DNA of 64,000 nt from Fulvitalea axinellae (lineage in GTDB: Bacteria > Bacteroidota > Bacteroidia > Cytophagales > Cyclobacteriaceae): NCBI RefSeq assembly GCF_036492835.1, contig NZ_AP025314.1, positions 620,001 through 684,000 on the forward strand, read 5' to 3'. A model generated the notes under the pieces. The model ran no database searches. It saw only the letters and a program-made list of their open reading frames with translations, and was not told the origin of the DNA. Numbering within the stretch: position 1 is the first letter of the stretch; each line of letters starts with the position of its first letter. Of the stretch, positions 54,263 through 63,928 are shown piece after piece. Made by a program: the position numbers and the translations under genes.

Positions 54263-54300
54263 AAGCCGGACTGTCGCCGTGGCGTCGGTTCGGCTTTTTT
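54263..54300 (+). terminator. Terminator after the TPR/binding-fold gene
   Basis: AAGCCGGAC...GTTCGGCTT with a smaller CGCC/GGCG stem inside and a TTTTTT run. Confidence 0.7.
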
Positions 54301-54449
54301 GTTTACAAAATAGTCCGGGTTAGATAAAAAGATGCCGAGAAATACGGAAATTGAATTCTGGAGGGCTGTTTCCGGGTTTTGGTTTTGGAAAAAAAGAATT
54401 CGAAGAAGCGAAAAGAGTCCTAACCCTTGCGTTGAAAACGATTATGGAG

Positions 54450-55622
54450 ATGGGAAAGAATGCCGTATTGAGAGCCGTGACGGCTTGTTGCTTATTTTTG
54501 GGCTTCTTGGGAGCGTGCGCCCAAAAGACGGAAGAAAAACTGACACTGGGCGCCGAGCGCTTTGACGTGTACGGGCCCGGGCTTGCGGGGCAAAGAGTGG
54601 CTTTGGTAGTGAACCAAACGTCCGAGATCCACGGCGTGCATCTGGTTGATATGTTTTTGGCCAAAGGCGTGGAGGTGGTCAAAGTATTCGCTCCGGAACA
54701 CGGCTTTAGAGGCAAGGCGGATGCCGGCGAGAAAGTCAATGACGCAACGGACGCGAAAACGGGTTTGCCGATCGTGTCGTTGTACGGTAAAAACAAGAAA
54801 CCTTCCGCCGAAATGCTCTCGGATGTGGATGTGGTTGTCTTCGATATACAGGACGTGGGAGTGCGGTTTTATACCTATATAAGTACCATGCATTACGTAA
54901 TGGAGGCCGTGGCCGAGCAGGAAAAACGCATGATTGTTTTGGATCGGCCTAACCCGAACGGCTCGTATGTGGACGGCCCCGTTTTGGAGAGAGGCTTCGA
55001 GTCGTTTGTCGGGATGCATCCTATTCCGGTGGTACACGGGGTTACGGTTGGGGAATTGGCCAAAATGATTTCGGGCGAGAAATGGTTGGCTACGAACAAG
55101 GTTTGCGACCTGTCGGTGGTGCCTATGCTCGGTTACAGTCACGATATGCCTTATTCTCTTCCCGTAAAGCCGTCGCCGAATCTTCCTGATGAGGTTTCGG
55201 TGCGCTTGTATCCTTCGCTCTGCTTTTTTGAAGGGACTCCGGTGAGTGCGGGTAGGGGAACCGAACGGCCTTTTACCCTTTACGGTTACCCGGACAAAGC
55301 TATGGGAGAAGACACTTTTCGTCCGAGAAGCATTCTCGGAATGTCAAAATACCCGAAACACGAAGGAAAATTGTGTTACGGAGAGAATCTCGCCGATGCT
55401 CCGGGTTCGGTGGGCTTTAAACTTGAATACCTTTTGCGTGCGTACAAGAATTTCCCTGACAAGAAGAAATTCTTCAATTCCTTTTTCGATAAACTCGCCG
55501 GAACGGATAAGCTGAAGGCTCAAATTTCTGCGGGAATGGACGAGAAAGCGATCCGGACCACTTGGGCGCCTGCGCTGGAAGCCTACGGGAAAATGCGGAA
55601 AGGTTACCTTATTTACGAATAA
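54450..55622 (+). CDS. namZ: NamZ-type exo-beta-N-acetylmuramidase (DUF1343) lipoprotein
   Basis: I start at MGKNAVLRAVTACCLFLGFL, giving a lipoprotein signal with lipobox LGAC. DUF1343 blocks are clear: VALVVNQTSEIHGVHLVDMF, FAPEHGFRGKADAGEKV, VFDIQDVGVRFYTYISTMHY, VLDRPNPNGSYVDGPVL and LCFFEGTPVSAGRGTERPF. NamZ enzymes cleave terminal MurNAc from peptidoglycan fragments during wall recycling. It lies after the terminator of the TPR/binding gene, so it has its own promoter. Confidence 0.88.
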   Translation: MGKNAVLRAVTACCLFLGFLGACAQKTEEKLTLGAERFDVYGPGLAGQRVALVVNQTSEIHGVHLVDMFLAKGVEVVKVFAPEHGFRGKADAGEKVNDATDAKTGLPIVSLYGKNKKPSAEMLSDVDVVVFDIQDVGVRFYTYISTMHYVMEAVAEQEKRMIVLDRPNPNGSYVDGPVLERGFESFVGMHPIPVVHGVTVGELAKMISGEKWLATNKVCDLSVVPMLGYSHDMPYSLPVKPSPNLPDEVSVRLYPSLCFFEGTPVSAGRGTERPFTLYGYPDKAMGEDTFRPRSILGMSKYPKHEGKLCYGENLADAPGSVGFKLEYLLRAYKNFPDKKKFFNSFFDKLAGTDKLKAQISAGMDEKAIRTTWAPALEAYGKMRKGYLIYE

Positions 55623-55762
55623 GGCGGAGAGAATAGTGTACGAATGGTCGGGATGGAGCGTAATGTTATTGCGAACCTTTCGGCGAAGTCAAAGTTTCGG
55701 GTACCGATACGTTCGGGATCCCGGGAACGAAAATTACGAATGGAAAAATAATACCGGTTGTT

Positions 55763-58729
55763 ATGTTGTTCTGGAATCGTTGGCAAAGCGCCTATCGTCT
55801 TTTTTACATGACCTTGTTGGTCTTTTTCACCGTAGTTACGGGTGCGTATCTCTACGGTTTTTTTTCGGGAAATTCAAATTGGCTTTCATGGGAGCTTGAT
55901 ATAAAAGCCGAGCCCGTCGAAACCGTTGCGGAGAGTTTGGAAATCGGGCCTTATAAGATTGACCTTCCGGCCAAAACTTACGTTGCTACAGAACATTATC
56001 GCGCCAGCGATCCGCAGATCAATCCGGAATATTCCATGTATTTCTGGTTGGTTTTGGGAGTCGGCGCAAGCCTTTTGCTTACGGTTTCCACGGGTTTTAA
56101 CCGCTTTTGGTTTCTTGTGAGTATGGGCGTTTTCGCCCTTTCGGTTTTGGGTTTGAGGCTGGAACTGTTGGAGTTTTTAGGAAAAGAAGATTCTAAGCTC
56201 GCTTTCGGGATAATCGTGTCCTATTTCGCCGTTTCCTATCTGTTTCATTCCATATGGAAAGCGGTGTCTATACCGGCCCGTTTCGTGGTTTTCGCCTCGC
56301 TTACGGCTTTATGGACCTTTGCGATCGTCAAATTTTCCGAAGGGGGAAATCCGGTGATGATCTTGACCGGTTTCGGAATCTGGCCGGCCACATATCTGAC
56401 TTTGGCTTTTATCCTGTTTATAGGCACTGAGATTTTCGCTACGCTTCTGAAGTTTTTGCCCGATACCAGTACGAGCCCTTCGGGGAAAATGAACAACCTC
56501 GGGCATTATTTGATCTTTTGTGTCATTTATTTCCTGAACTTGGGAATGGTGTTTTATCAGATGACAGAAGGCGAAGATCTTGGAGTGTACCTCCTGAGCC
56601 CCTTCCTCATCTTTGTGATCGCCACGGTCGCCGGTTTATTCAATTTCGAGGCCCGTTCCGAAAAATACGCCCGGATGTTGCCCTTCTCGCCACTTGGCGC
56701 CATGCTTTATCTTGGTTTTGCGTTGGTGGCCACCGCTACGGTAGCGTTTGCGTTTTACACCGGAAACGACCCGATGGCCGAAGTTTTCGAAGACGCTATC
56801 GTTTATTCCCAAATAGGTTTCGGCATCGCTTTTCTCGTTTATGTGTTGATCAACTACGGGACGCTGTTGGGAAGGAATAAGGCTGTGGCGAAAGTGATGT
56901 ACAAACCGGTGAGAATGCCGATACTCAGCATGACTTTGTTGGGAATAGGCGGAACGGTATTGTTCTTTGGGAAATCAAGCTGGCTGATTGTGGATCAAAT
57001 GAACGCCGGTCGGGCCAATTTGGTGGCGGACCTTTATCTTTATGAGGGGAAATTCGAGACGGCAAAGCGCAACTACGAAATTTCGGCCTACCATGGCTTC
57101 CAAAACCATCACGCCAACTACACGCTGGCGCATTTGGCCGAAAAGAAATCGAATATTTCGGAGGCTTTGGTCCACTTGGAATTGGCCGTGTCCAAGCAGC
57201 CTTCCCCGTACGCTTACGCCCGTCAGGCGAAGTTGTACCAATCGCAAAACCGTTTTTTCGACGCCCTTTTCTGCTTGCGCAGGGGAACCTCAAAGTTTGA
57301 GGGGAATGGCCAATTGAAAAACGAAATCGGAATGCTTTACGGAGGTTCGCAAGTGTTGGATTCGGCTATGATTTGGCTTGGCCAGGCCGAAAAAATAGGA
57401 GATACTAGACTTTCGGGCTTAAGAAACCGTTGGGCGCTGACGGCGCTTAAAGATATTCCATTGGATAATGATCTGAACGCAAAACTTGACGCTATCGAAG
57501 ACCCGATGGCCAAGGCAAATGTTGTGGCCGTATCGAATATCCGTCCGGGAGCTCCGCTTAAAGCCAGTCTGGCGCCGGCTGAGGGGGCTTTGGATTTTGG
57601 CAGAACATTGTATCTGAATAACATCTCGGTGAATCTCGGGGAAAATGATCCGGTTGCCTTCGCTGATTTTATCCAAGCTACGTTATCCGATTCCGTAAAC
57701 GCACCGTACGAGGCGTTTCTAAAATACAACGAAGCGCTTGCGGATTATCGGGCCGGCCGTGTATACGACGCACTTGACCTGCTATCGAAAATGACGGTGG
57801 AATACCCGTCTATGGATGAGCGTCTCGTTTTTGCGAAAGGATTTATCGCATTAAAGAACAAAGCGTACCAGCAAGCGGGAGATTTCTTCCGCGAAGCCCA
57901 CCTGTTGGGATATCCGCAGGCCGAGACCTATAGCCTGTTGGCCATGGCCGAAGCCGGGTTGCTTAAGAATACGGCTATGCTTTGGGAAAACTCGGTTGAT
58001 TCTTCGGTTGTGCGTGACGATATGCTTTACGTGTTGAAAACAGATAATGTGACTGACGTATTTTCCGCTTCGGACCAAAAGAAAGCTCTTTGGTTAAGGT
58101 ATAGAAGTGCCGACGCCGACCCGGGGCTGATTTCCCGCCTGGAGAATTCAATCCGAACACCGGTTTTCAGAGCGGATTTGAACCTTTACTACGCTTCGAA
58201 AGCATTGGCGAATAACGAAACGGAAGAAGCTTCCCGTTACTTGAAAGAAGCCGAGAAATACGGAGCGAAGGCCAACTGGACAAGAGCGGTAAAAGCCAGG
58301 ATAGCCTTGGCCGAAAGAAAGCCGACAACTACAGGGCTTTCTCTGGCTCCCGATGAAGAGCTTTGGTTAAAAGCCCAAAGGGCGGAGGCCAATGGCGAAC
58401 GAAAAGAAGCCGACTCGCTGTTTATGGCGCTCGGTTCGGCCAATCCGTACTTTACGGAAGGCATGTTGGCCGCGCTGGAATACGCCGAAAGCGGGAAGGA
58501 CGGCCTTGAGAAAGCGTACAAGATGGTAGTGCGCGCAAAATACGCCGACGCTTACTCTGTGAGGCTGAATATGGCATATATCCGTTTGGCCTTGAAAATG
58601 GGGCTGGACAACTCCGCGGACAGGGCCCTGCTTGAGATGATCAATTACGTTTCCGAAGAAAATTATAAAGCATTGGAACAACGGGTGGAAGGATGGCGCT
58701 CACGCTTGGAAAATGGCGAGGCCATATAG
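55763..58729 (+). CDS. Large membrane protein with C-terminal TPR repeats (988 aa)
   Basis: The N-terminal 430 residues contain about eleven hydrophobic helices (for example YRLFYMTLLVFFTVVTGAYL and YFWLVLGVGASLLLTVSTGF). The C-terminal half is TPR-like: YLYEGKFETAKRNYEISAYH, ALVHLELAVSKQPSPYAYAR, AYQQAGDFFREAHLLGYPQA. A membrane plus TPR layout occurs in Bacteroidetes proteins of unknown function. It probably scaffolds a membrane complex. Single gene between NamZ and the rplM promoter. Confidence 0.75.
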   Translation: MLFWNRWQSAYRLFYMTLLVFFTVVTGAYLYGFFSGNSNWLSWELDIKAEPVETVAESLEIGPYKIDLPAKTYVATEHYRASDPQINPEYSMYFWLVLGVGASLLLTVSTGFNRFWFLVSMGVFALSVLGLRLELLEFLGKEDSKLAFGIIVSYFAVSYLFHSIWKAVSIPARFVVFASLTALWTFAIVKFSEGGNPVMILTGFGIWPATYLTLAFILFIGTEIFATLLKFLPDTSTSPSGKMNNLGHYLIFCVIYFLNLGMVFYQMTEGEDLGVYLLSPFLIFVIATVAGLFNFEARSEKYARMLPFSPLGAMLYLGFALVATATVAFAFYTGNDPMAEVFEDAIVYSQIGFGIAFLVYVLINYGTLLGRNKAVAKVMYKPVRMPILSMTLLGIGGTVLFFGKSSWLIVDQMNAGRANLVADLYLYEGKFETAKRNYEISAYHGFQNHHANYTLAHLAEKKSNISEALVHLELAVSKQPSPYAYARQAKLYQSQNRFFDALFCLRRGTSKFEGNGQLKNEIGMLYGGSQVLDSAMIWLGQAEKIGDTRLSGLRNRWALTALKDIPLDNDLNAKLDAIEDPMAKANVVAVSNIRPGAPLKASLAPAEGALDFGRTLYLNNISVNLGENDPVAFADFIQATLSDSVNAPYEAFLKYNEALADYRAGRVYDALDLLSKMTVEYPSMDERLVFAKGFIALKNKAYQQAGDFFREAHLLGYPQAETYSLLAMAEAGLLKNTAMLWENSVDSSVVRDDMLYVLKTDNVTDVFSASDQKKALWLRYRSADADPGLISRLENSIRTPVFRADLNLYYASKALANNETEEASRYLKEAEKYGAKANWTRAVKARIALAERKPTTTGLSLAPDEELWLKAQRAEANGERKEADSLFMALGSANPYFTEGMLAALEYAESGKDGLEKAYKMVVRAKYADAYSVRLNMAYIRLALKMGLDNSADRALLEMINYVSEENYKALEQRVEGWRSRLENGEAI

Positions 58730-58788
58730 TCCGGAACCCCGCACCCGGTAATTCCCGAACAACCAGAGAGTTAATAATTCGGTAATAA

Positions 58789-58820
58789 TTTCCGTATCGT
58801 GGAAAAAAGCATTACCTTTG
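58789..58820 (+). promoter_or_regulatory. Bacteroidetes-type promoter of rplM
   Basis: TTTC at 58789-58792 and TACCTTTG at 58813-58820 are separated by 20 bp, close to the TTTG-N19-TAnnTTTG consensus of Bacteroidetes sigma-A. Transcription would start within about 10 bp. Confidence 0.65.
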
Positions 58821-59077
58821 CGCCTGATTTTCCGTAAAGTGAGGTCGCTGCCCGAGGCGGATTTTCCGCTCAGATGGCCGATACCGGAGACGCAACGCCT
58901 TAGCGTCAGGCCGGTGCGCGGAACGGAAAGATCAGAACATTCTAGTTATCAGGAGGGTAATTACTGAGACGCTCTTGCGTTTTAGCGAATATCCCCCTAC
59001 ATTTGTGGCCCTTTTTCCCAAATGGGAGAAAAGGCAAGGTTTATTTGTTCTAACTTCTAACATTAGAATTAGTCAAC
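58821..59077 (+). other. Long rplM 5' leader
   Basis: About 250 bp of untranslated leader precede the rplM start, with GC-rich stretches (for example CCGATACCGGAGACGCAACG and GGCCGGTGCGCGGAACGG) that could fold, and no open frame. Ribosomal protein operons often use such leaders for autoregulation by their own product. Confidence 0.4.
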
Positions 59078-59521
59078 GTGGATACTCTTAGTTACAAAAC
59101 ACAATCGGCCAACGCGTCATCGGTTGACAAGGATTGGGTGATAGTTGACGCTGATTCTATGGTGTTGGGTCGTTTGGCCAGCGAAATCGCGAAAATCATT
59201 CGCGGAAAGCACAAGCCAAGCTACTCTCCACACGTAGATTGCGGAGACAACGTGATTGTGATCAATACGGACAAGATCCGTTTGACCGGAAAGAAATGGT
59301 CGGATAAGGTGTACGTACGTCACACCGGATTCCCAGGCGGCCAGCGCAAGACTACCGCTACCGAGCTGAAAGCCAAGTCTTCTACCCTTCTTGTTGAGAA
59401 TGCCGTAAGAGGCATGTTGCCAAAGAACCGTCTTGGCAGAAAACTCTTCAAAAACCTTTACGCTTACGCTGGAACAGAGCACAAGCACGAAGGTCAACAA
59501 CCAAAAGAAATTAAACTTTAA
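59078..59521 (+). CDS. rplM: 50S ribosomal protein L13
   Basis: The GTG start gives [15 protein letters not shown] followed by the L13 core: [60 protein letters not shown] and [13 protein letters not shown]. 147 aa, normal length. It is 5 bp upstream of rpsI and shares its transcript. Confidence 0.97.
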   Translation: MDTLSYKTQSANASSVDKDWVIVDADSMVLGRLASEIAKIIRGKHKPSYSPHVDCGDNVIVINTDKIRLTGKKWSDKVYVRHTGFPGGQRKTTATELKAKSSTLLVENAVRGMLPKNRLGRKLFKNLYAYAGTEHKHEGQQPKEIKL

Positions 59522-59526
59522 TCTCA

Positions 59527-59913
59527 ATGGAAGTTATCAACACGATAGGAAGAAGGAAAACTTCAGTTGCGAGACTTTACATGACTCCCGGTAACGGCGA
59601 GATCGTTGTAAACAAAAGACCTCTTGAGACTTACTTCCCTTTCGAGATCCTGCGCACAGTGGTTAAGCAGCCTTTGGCGATCGCTGAAGCTCTCGAAAGC
59701 TACGACATCAAGGTGACCGTAGACGGCGGTGGATTCAAAGGACAGGCGGAAGCTATCCGTTTGGCCGTAGCCCGCGCGCTTGTTGAAGTTGACGCCGAGG
59801 TTCGCCCAGCATTGAAGAAAGAAGGTTTCTTGACTCGTGACCCACGTATGGTCGAGCGTAAGAAATACGGACGTCGTAAGGCACGTAGAAGATTCCAGTT
59901 CAGTAAGCGTTAA
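59527..59913 (+). CDS. rpsI: 30S ribosomal protein S9
   Basis: The 128-aa protein opens with [20 protein letters not shown] and ends [17 protein letters not shown], the S9 C-terminal tail that reaches the P site. Gap to rpsB is 36 bp. Part of the rplM-rpsI-rpsB transcript. Confidence 0.97.
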   Translation: MEVINTIGRRKTSVARLYMTPGNGEIVVNKRPLETYFPFEILRTVVKQPLAIAEALESYDIKVTVDGGGFKGQAEAIRLAVARALVEVDAEVRPALKKEGFLTRDPRMVERKKYGRRKARRRFQFSKR

Positions 59914-59949
59914 TCCCGTTTACTTTTTACATTCATTTCTTTTAGGAAA

Positions 59950-60720
59950 ATGGCTCAATTACAATATAAAGACTTACTAGACGCTGGTGTTCACTTCGGA
60001 CACTTGACGAGAAAGTGGGATCCTAAGATGGCGCCTTACATCTTCATGGAGAAGAACGGCATCCATATTATCGATCTCAACAAAACGCTTGTTTGCCTCG
60101 AGGAAGCGTCTAACGCAATCAAGCAAGTAGTACGTTCAGGCCGTAAGGTGATGTTCGTAGCCACGAAAAAGCAGGCCAAAGAGGTTGTTGCTGACGAGGC
60201 TGCTAGACTGAAAATGCCTTTCGTTACCGAGCGTTGGTTAGGTGGTATGTTGACAAACTTCGCCACTATCCGCAAATCCCTCAAGAAAATGTCGTCTATC
60301 GACAAAATGATGAAGGAGGAAGCGTATACCAACCTTGCGAAACGCGAGCGTCTGATGATCACCCGCGACCGTGCTAAATTGGAGAGAATCCTGGGCGGCA
60401 TCTCTGATTTGACTCGTTTGCCAGCGGCTTTGTTCATCGTTGACATCAAGAAGGAGCACATCGCTGTTAAAGAAGCGAAGAAGCTCAATATCCCTGTTTT
60501 CGCTTTGGTCGACACCAACTCTAACCCAGAGGAAGTGGACTTCCCGATTCCAGGCAACGACGATGCTTTCAAATCAGTTTCACTGATCGTTAAAGCTATC
60601 GGCTCTGCTATCGAAGAAGGCTTGACCGAAAGAAAAGCTGAGCGCGACGCGCAAAAGCAAAGCGAAATGGAGGCTGAGAAAAAAGCCACCGACGCTAAGG
60701 GAGACGAAGAGAGTAAATAA
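59950..60720 (+). CDS. rpsB: 30S ribosomal protein S2
   Basis: [57 protein letters not shown] and [20 protein letters not shown] are S2 signatures. The C-terminal 30 residues are a lysine/glutamate-rich tail, longer than in E. coli. A terminator separates it from tsf. Confidence 0.97.
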   Translation: MAQLQYKDLLDAGVHFGHLTRKWDPKMAPYIFMEKNGIHIIDLNKTLVCLEEASNAIKQVVRSGRKVMFVATKKQAKEVVADEAARLKMPFVTERWLGGMLTNFATIRKSLKKMSSIDKMMKEEAYTNLAKRERLMITRDRAKLERILGGISDLTRLPAALFIVDIKKEHIAVKEAKKLNIPVFALVDTNSNPEEVDFPIPGNDDAFKSVSLIVKAIGSAIEEGLTERKAERDAQKQSEMEAEKKATDAKGDEESK

Positions 60721-60753
60721 ACCTTGTACCGGCACAAACCGGAATATTGAGTA

Positions 60754-60797
60754 AAAAAAATTGAACATCGCCTCTTTTGGTGATGTTCAATTTTTTT
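60754..60797 (+). terminator. Terminator between rpsB and tsf
   Basis: AAAAATTGAACATC and its complement with a short loop, flanked by A and T runs, 34 bp past the rpsB stop. Confidence 0.9.
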
Positions 60798-60889
60798 ATT
60801 GTAGCTTCAGTGATTTTCAGCTATTTTTGTGCGGCTTTGAAGCCCTTAATACTTGAGATTCACAATTCTATATATAAAATACGCTTAAA

Positions 60890-61717
60890 ATGGCTATTAC
60901 AGCGAAACAAGTAAACGAATTGAGAAAAATCACCGGTGCCGGCATGATGGATTGCAAGAAGGCATTGGTTGAAGCCGACGGCGACAACGAAAAAGCTATC
61001 GAGATTCTCAGAAAAAAAGGACAGAAAGTTTCTGCCAAGCGCGCGGACCGCGAGACTTCTGAGGGTGTTGTTGTTGCGAGAACTACTGAAGACGGAACTC
61101 GTGGCGTATTGATCGCCTTCACTTGCGAGACCGACTTCGTTGCTAAGAACGACGGTTTCGTTGCTTTGGCCAACGAAATCCTCGACGTTGCTTTCAACGA
61201 GAAGCCCGCTACTACTGAGGAGCTTTTGGCTTTGACTTCTGGCGACCAGACTATCAACGACAAGATCATCGAGATGGTAGGCCGTATCGGCGAGAAAATG
61301 GAGGTTAAGCACTACATCGTCGCTGAAGGCGAGAAAGTGGCTCCTTACATCCACTCGAACAAGAAATTGGGCGTATTGGTAACTTTGGCTAACTGCGGAG
61401 ACGCTGACTTCCTGACCGCTGGTAAGGACGTTGGTATGCAGATTGCCGCCATGAACCCTATCGCTGTAAGCAAAGACAGCGTTGACGAGGCTACTAAAGA
61501 GAAGGAATTGGAAATCGGACGTGAGCAAGCTCGCGCTGAAGGCAAGCCTGAGCAGATCCTCGACAAAATCGCTCAAGGTAAGCTTAACAAATTCTTCAAA
61601 GACAACACTTTGTTGGCCCAAGACTTCGTTAAGGACAGCAGCGTGTCTGTAGAGAAATATCTCGACGGTTTGAACAAAGGTATGACCGTTGTTGACTTCA
61701 AGCGTATCGCTATCTGA
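60890..61717 (+). CDS. tsf: Elongation factor Ts
   Basis: VNELRKITGAGMMDCKKALV at the start, the TDFVAKNDGF motif (about residue 82-91) that displaces Mg from EF-Tu-GDP, and the C-terminal helices (QGKLNKFFKDNTLLAQDFVK) identify EF-Ts. It restores EF-Tu-GTP during translation. 275 aa, normal. Its own promoter must lie after the preceding terminator. Confidence 0.97.
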   Translation: MAITAKQVNELRKITGAGMMDCKKALVEADGDNEKAIEILRKKGQKVSAKRADRETSEGVVVARTTEDGTRGVLIAFTCETDFVAKNDGFVALANEILDVAFNEKPATTEELLALTSGDQTINDKIIEMVGRIGEKMEVKHYIVAEGEKVAPYIHSNKKLGVLVTLANCGDADFLTAGKDVGMQIAAMNPIAVSKDSVDEATKEKELEIGREQARAEGKPEQILDKIAQGKLNKFFKDNTLLAQDFVKDSSVSVEKYLDGLNKGMTVVDFKRIAI

Positions 61718-61753
61718 AGCGCCGCTCGAAGAAAGAATACCTGTTTTTTGAAG

Positions 61754-61781
61754 GCCGGCGTGTATTAACGCCGGCTTTTTC
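61754..61781 (+). terminator. Terminator of tsf
   Basis: GCCGGCG and CGCCGGC with an 8-nt loop followed by TTTTT. Confidence 0.85.
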
Positions 61782-61828
61782 ATGTAATGGAAACCGGACG
61801 GCCCAGCCGTTCCAAACAGTTTTGCCAT

Positions 61829-62308
61829 ATGTTACTCCCATTCGAGAATATGCCCGACAACGCCAGGGTGTGGATTTTTCAAAGCAACAGGCCTTTCGGC
61901 GCAGAGGAAGCCGATGCGTTGGCGAGCCGTATTGAGCCTTTTCTTGACACTTGGCAGGCGCACAGCGTTGATCTGAACGTGGCCTACCGTTTCGAGGACG
62001 AGCACTTCCTTATAGTGGCCGTAAACGAGGATAGCCAGCAGGCTACGGGTTGTTCGATCGACGGACTCACTCGCTTTGTGAAGAGCTTGGCCGAAAACGG
62101 CGGTCCCGATTTTATGGATAGGGCCATCGCTTATAACCGCAACGGCGAAGTACGCTTTACGGAGCTGTCGCAGATCAGGGGCAAGATCGCCAACGGCGAG
62201 ATCGGACTTTACGATTTGGTGTACAACAACGCCTTGTCCGACCTTGATGCCTTCAGGAAAGGATGGAAACTGAAAGCCCAGGACAGCTGGATGAAACGCT
62301 ATTTCTAA
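61829..62308 (+). CDS. Conserved Bacteroidetes protein often named ABC transporter ATPase (159 aa)
   Basis: I start at MLLPFENMPDNARVWIFQSN, the usual opening of this family. Further blocks: FEDEHFLIVAVNED, ATGCSIDGLTRFVKSLAENG and a C-terminal helix. Homologues are often called ABC transporter ATPase, but no Walker motifs are present, so that name is wrong. Function unknown. It stands alone after the tsf terminator. Confidence 0.75.
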   Translation: MLLPFENMPDNARVWIFQSNRPFGAEEADALASRIEPFLDTWQAHSVDLNVAYRFEDEHFLIVAVNEDSQQATGCSIDGLTRFVKSLAENGGPDFMDRAIAYNRNGEVRFTELSQIRGKIANGEIGLYDLVYNNALSDLDAFRKGWKLKAQDSWMKRYF

Positions 62309-62456
62309 TTTTATTAAAACATAGCCAATTCAGTCAACCGAAAAGACTGTTTCCTCCGTTATACTTAAACCCGGCCGTCGCCAATTCCCGATTTCTTTCT
62401 GCGGATGCCGGTCTTGGCGAAGTTTTGGCCAGTGTTTTTGCATAGAGCGTATTTTT

Positions 62457-63182
62457 ATGAAAGAGAGTTTAGTAATTATTCCCACTTACAATGAAATCGA
62501 GAACGTGGAATCAATTATCCGCCACGTTTTCGGATTGGAAAAACCCTTGGATATCCTGATCGTGGATGACGGTTCGCCTGACGGTACGGCCGCGAAGGTG
62601 AAGGAACTGCGACAGGAATTTCCCGAAAGGCTCCATCTGTTGGAGAGGGAAGGAAAACAAGGTTTGGGAACGGCTTATATCGCCGGCTTCGGTTACGCTC
62701 TGGAAGCGGGATATGAGTTGATTTACGAAATGGACGCCGACTTTTCGCATAACCCTGACGATTTGCTGAAGCTCAGGGAAGCCTGTCTAGGCGGTGCTGG
62801 TGTCGCTGTGGGCTCAAGGTATGTTTCGGGTGTCAATGTGGTCAACTGGCCGATGGGGCGCGTTCTGATGTCATATTTTGCCAGCAAATACGTGCGGATG
62901 ATCACCGGTTTGCCGATTCACGACACTACGGCCGGTTTTGTGTGCTATCGTCGCGAGGTGCTTGAGAAAATGCCATTGGATCGGATCCGGTTTGTCGGTT
63001 ACGCTTTCCAGATCGAGATGAAATTCACGGCTTGGAAATACGGATTCAAGATTCAGGAAGTTCCGATCATCTTCACGGACAGGACTTTGGGGACTTCAAA
63101 AATGTCCGGAGGAATCTTTACCGAGGCGCTTTTCGGTGTCGTGAGTTTGACTGTCGAAAGTTGGTTTCGGAAGTATAATTAA
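62457..63182 (+). CDS. Polyprenol-phosphate mannosyltransferase-like GT2 enzyme
   Basis: The 241-aa protein has IPTYNEIENVESIIRHVF, the nucleotide-sugar DDGSPDGTA motif (about residue 37), YEMDADFSHNPDDL with DxD (about 93) and GYAFQIEMKFTAWKYG. There is no C-terminal membrane domain, as in the short DPM1 class. It should transfer mannose from GDP-mannose to a polyprenyl phosphate, for envelope glycan assembly; sugar specificity is inferred. Confidence 0.88.
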   Translation: MKESLVIIPTYNEIENVESIIRHVFGLEKPLDILIVDDGSPDGTAAKVKELRQEFPERLHLLEREGKQGLGTAYIAGFGYALEAGYELIYEMDADFSHNPDDLLKLREACLGGAGVAVGSRYVSGVNVVNWPMGRVLMSYFASKYVRMITGLPIHDTTAGFVCYRREVLEKMPLDRIRFVGYAFQIEMKFTAWKYGFKIQEVPIIFTDRTLGTSKMSGGIFTEALFGVVSLTVESWFRKYN

Positions 63183-63472
63183 AAGCTTCGGAGTTTTTGT
63201 ATGTCTTTTCTTTTGTGTGTACCGCCCTGAATTTCAGCGTGGACCAAGAAAGAAGAGTTTTCTTTTCGTTAAATTTCGTGAAAGGGTTCCAGTTATTTGT
63301 CGTACCTTCGTGGCTGATGGGACTACAGGGGGTTCTCCGGTTTCAGCGCCGTTTGTCCGGCCCGGCTTTTGCCGGTTTCGAACAAAAACGTTGTCAATCG
63401 TTTTTTATCCTAACTAGTCTTTCGGCCGTACCAAATAGGGCGACCTCGAATTTTATTTTAAAACTGAATTGA

Positions 63473-63928
63473 ATGGCAAAATCACAAGAGACCTTTAGCA
63501 AAAAAGAAAAAGAGAAGAAACGCCTTAAGAAAAGGCAGGACAAGCAACAGAAGAAAGCGGAGCGTAGAGCGGCTAGCGCCGAGAACGCTGGCTCAGGACT
63601 TGACGACATGATGGTTTATGTCGACGAGAACGGTTTCCTTAGCACGACACCGCCTGACGAAACGAAGAAAAAGAAGGAAATAGACGCCGAGAGCATCGAA
63701 ATCGGAGTGCCTAAAAGGGAAAAAGAAGATGAGGAGCCTTTGACTGGCCGTGTAGACTTCTTCAACCACTCGAAGGGATTCGGCTTTATCCGCGATTTGG
63801 ATAGTCGCGAACGTTACTTCTTCCACGTAAACGGCCTTATGGAGCCAGTTGACGAAAACGACAAGGTGACGTTTGAACTTGAGAACGGTATGAAAGGCTT
63901 GAATGCCGTACGAGTGAAGAAAATTTAA
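63473..63928 (+). CDS. Cold-shock-domain RNA-binding protein with charged N-terminal arm
   Basis: The C-terminal 70 residues are a CspA-type domain (LTGRVDFFNHSKGFGFIRDL then ERYFFHVNGL), with the RNP1-like KGFGFI motif. In front is an 80-residue arm, first lysine/arginine-rich (SKKEKEKKRLKKRQDKQQKK) then acidic. Such long-armed cold-shock proteins are usual in Bacteroidetes and should bind RNA in the cytoplasm. Confidence 0.9.
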   Translation: MAKSQETFSKKEKEKKRLKKRQDKQQKKAERRAASAENAGSGLDDMMVYVDENGFLSTTPPDETKKKKEIDAESIEIGVPKREKEDEEPLTGRVDFFNHSKGFGFIRDLDSRERYFFHVNGLMEPVDENDKVTFELENGMKGLNAVRVKKI

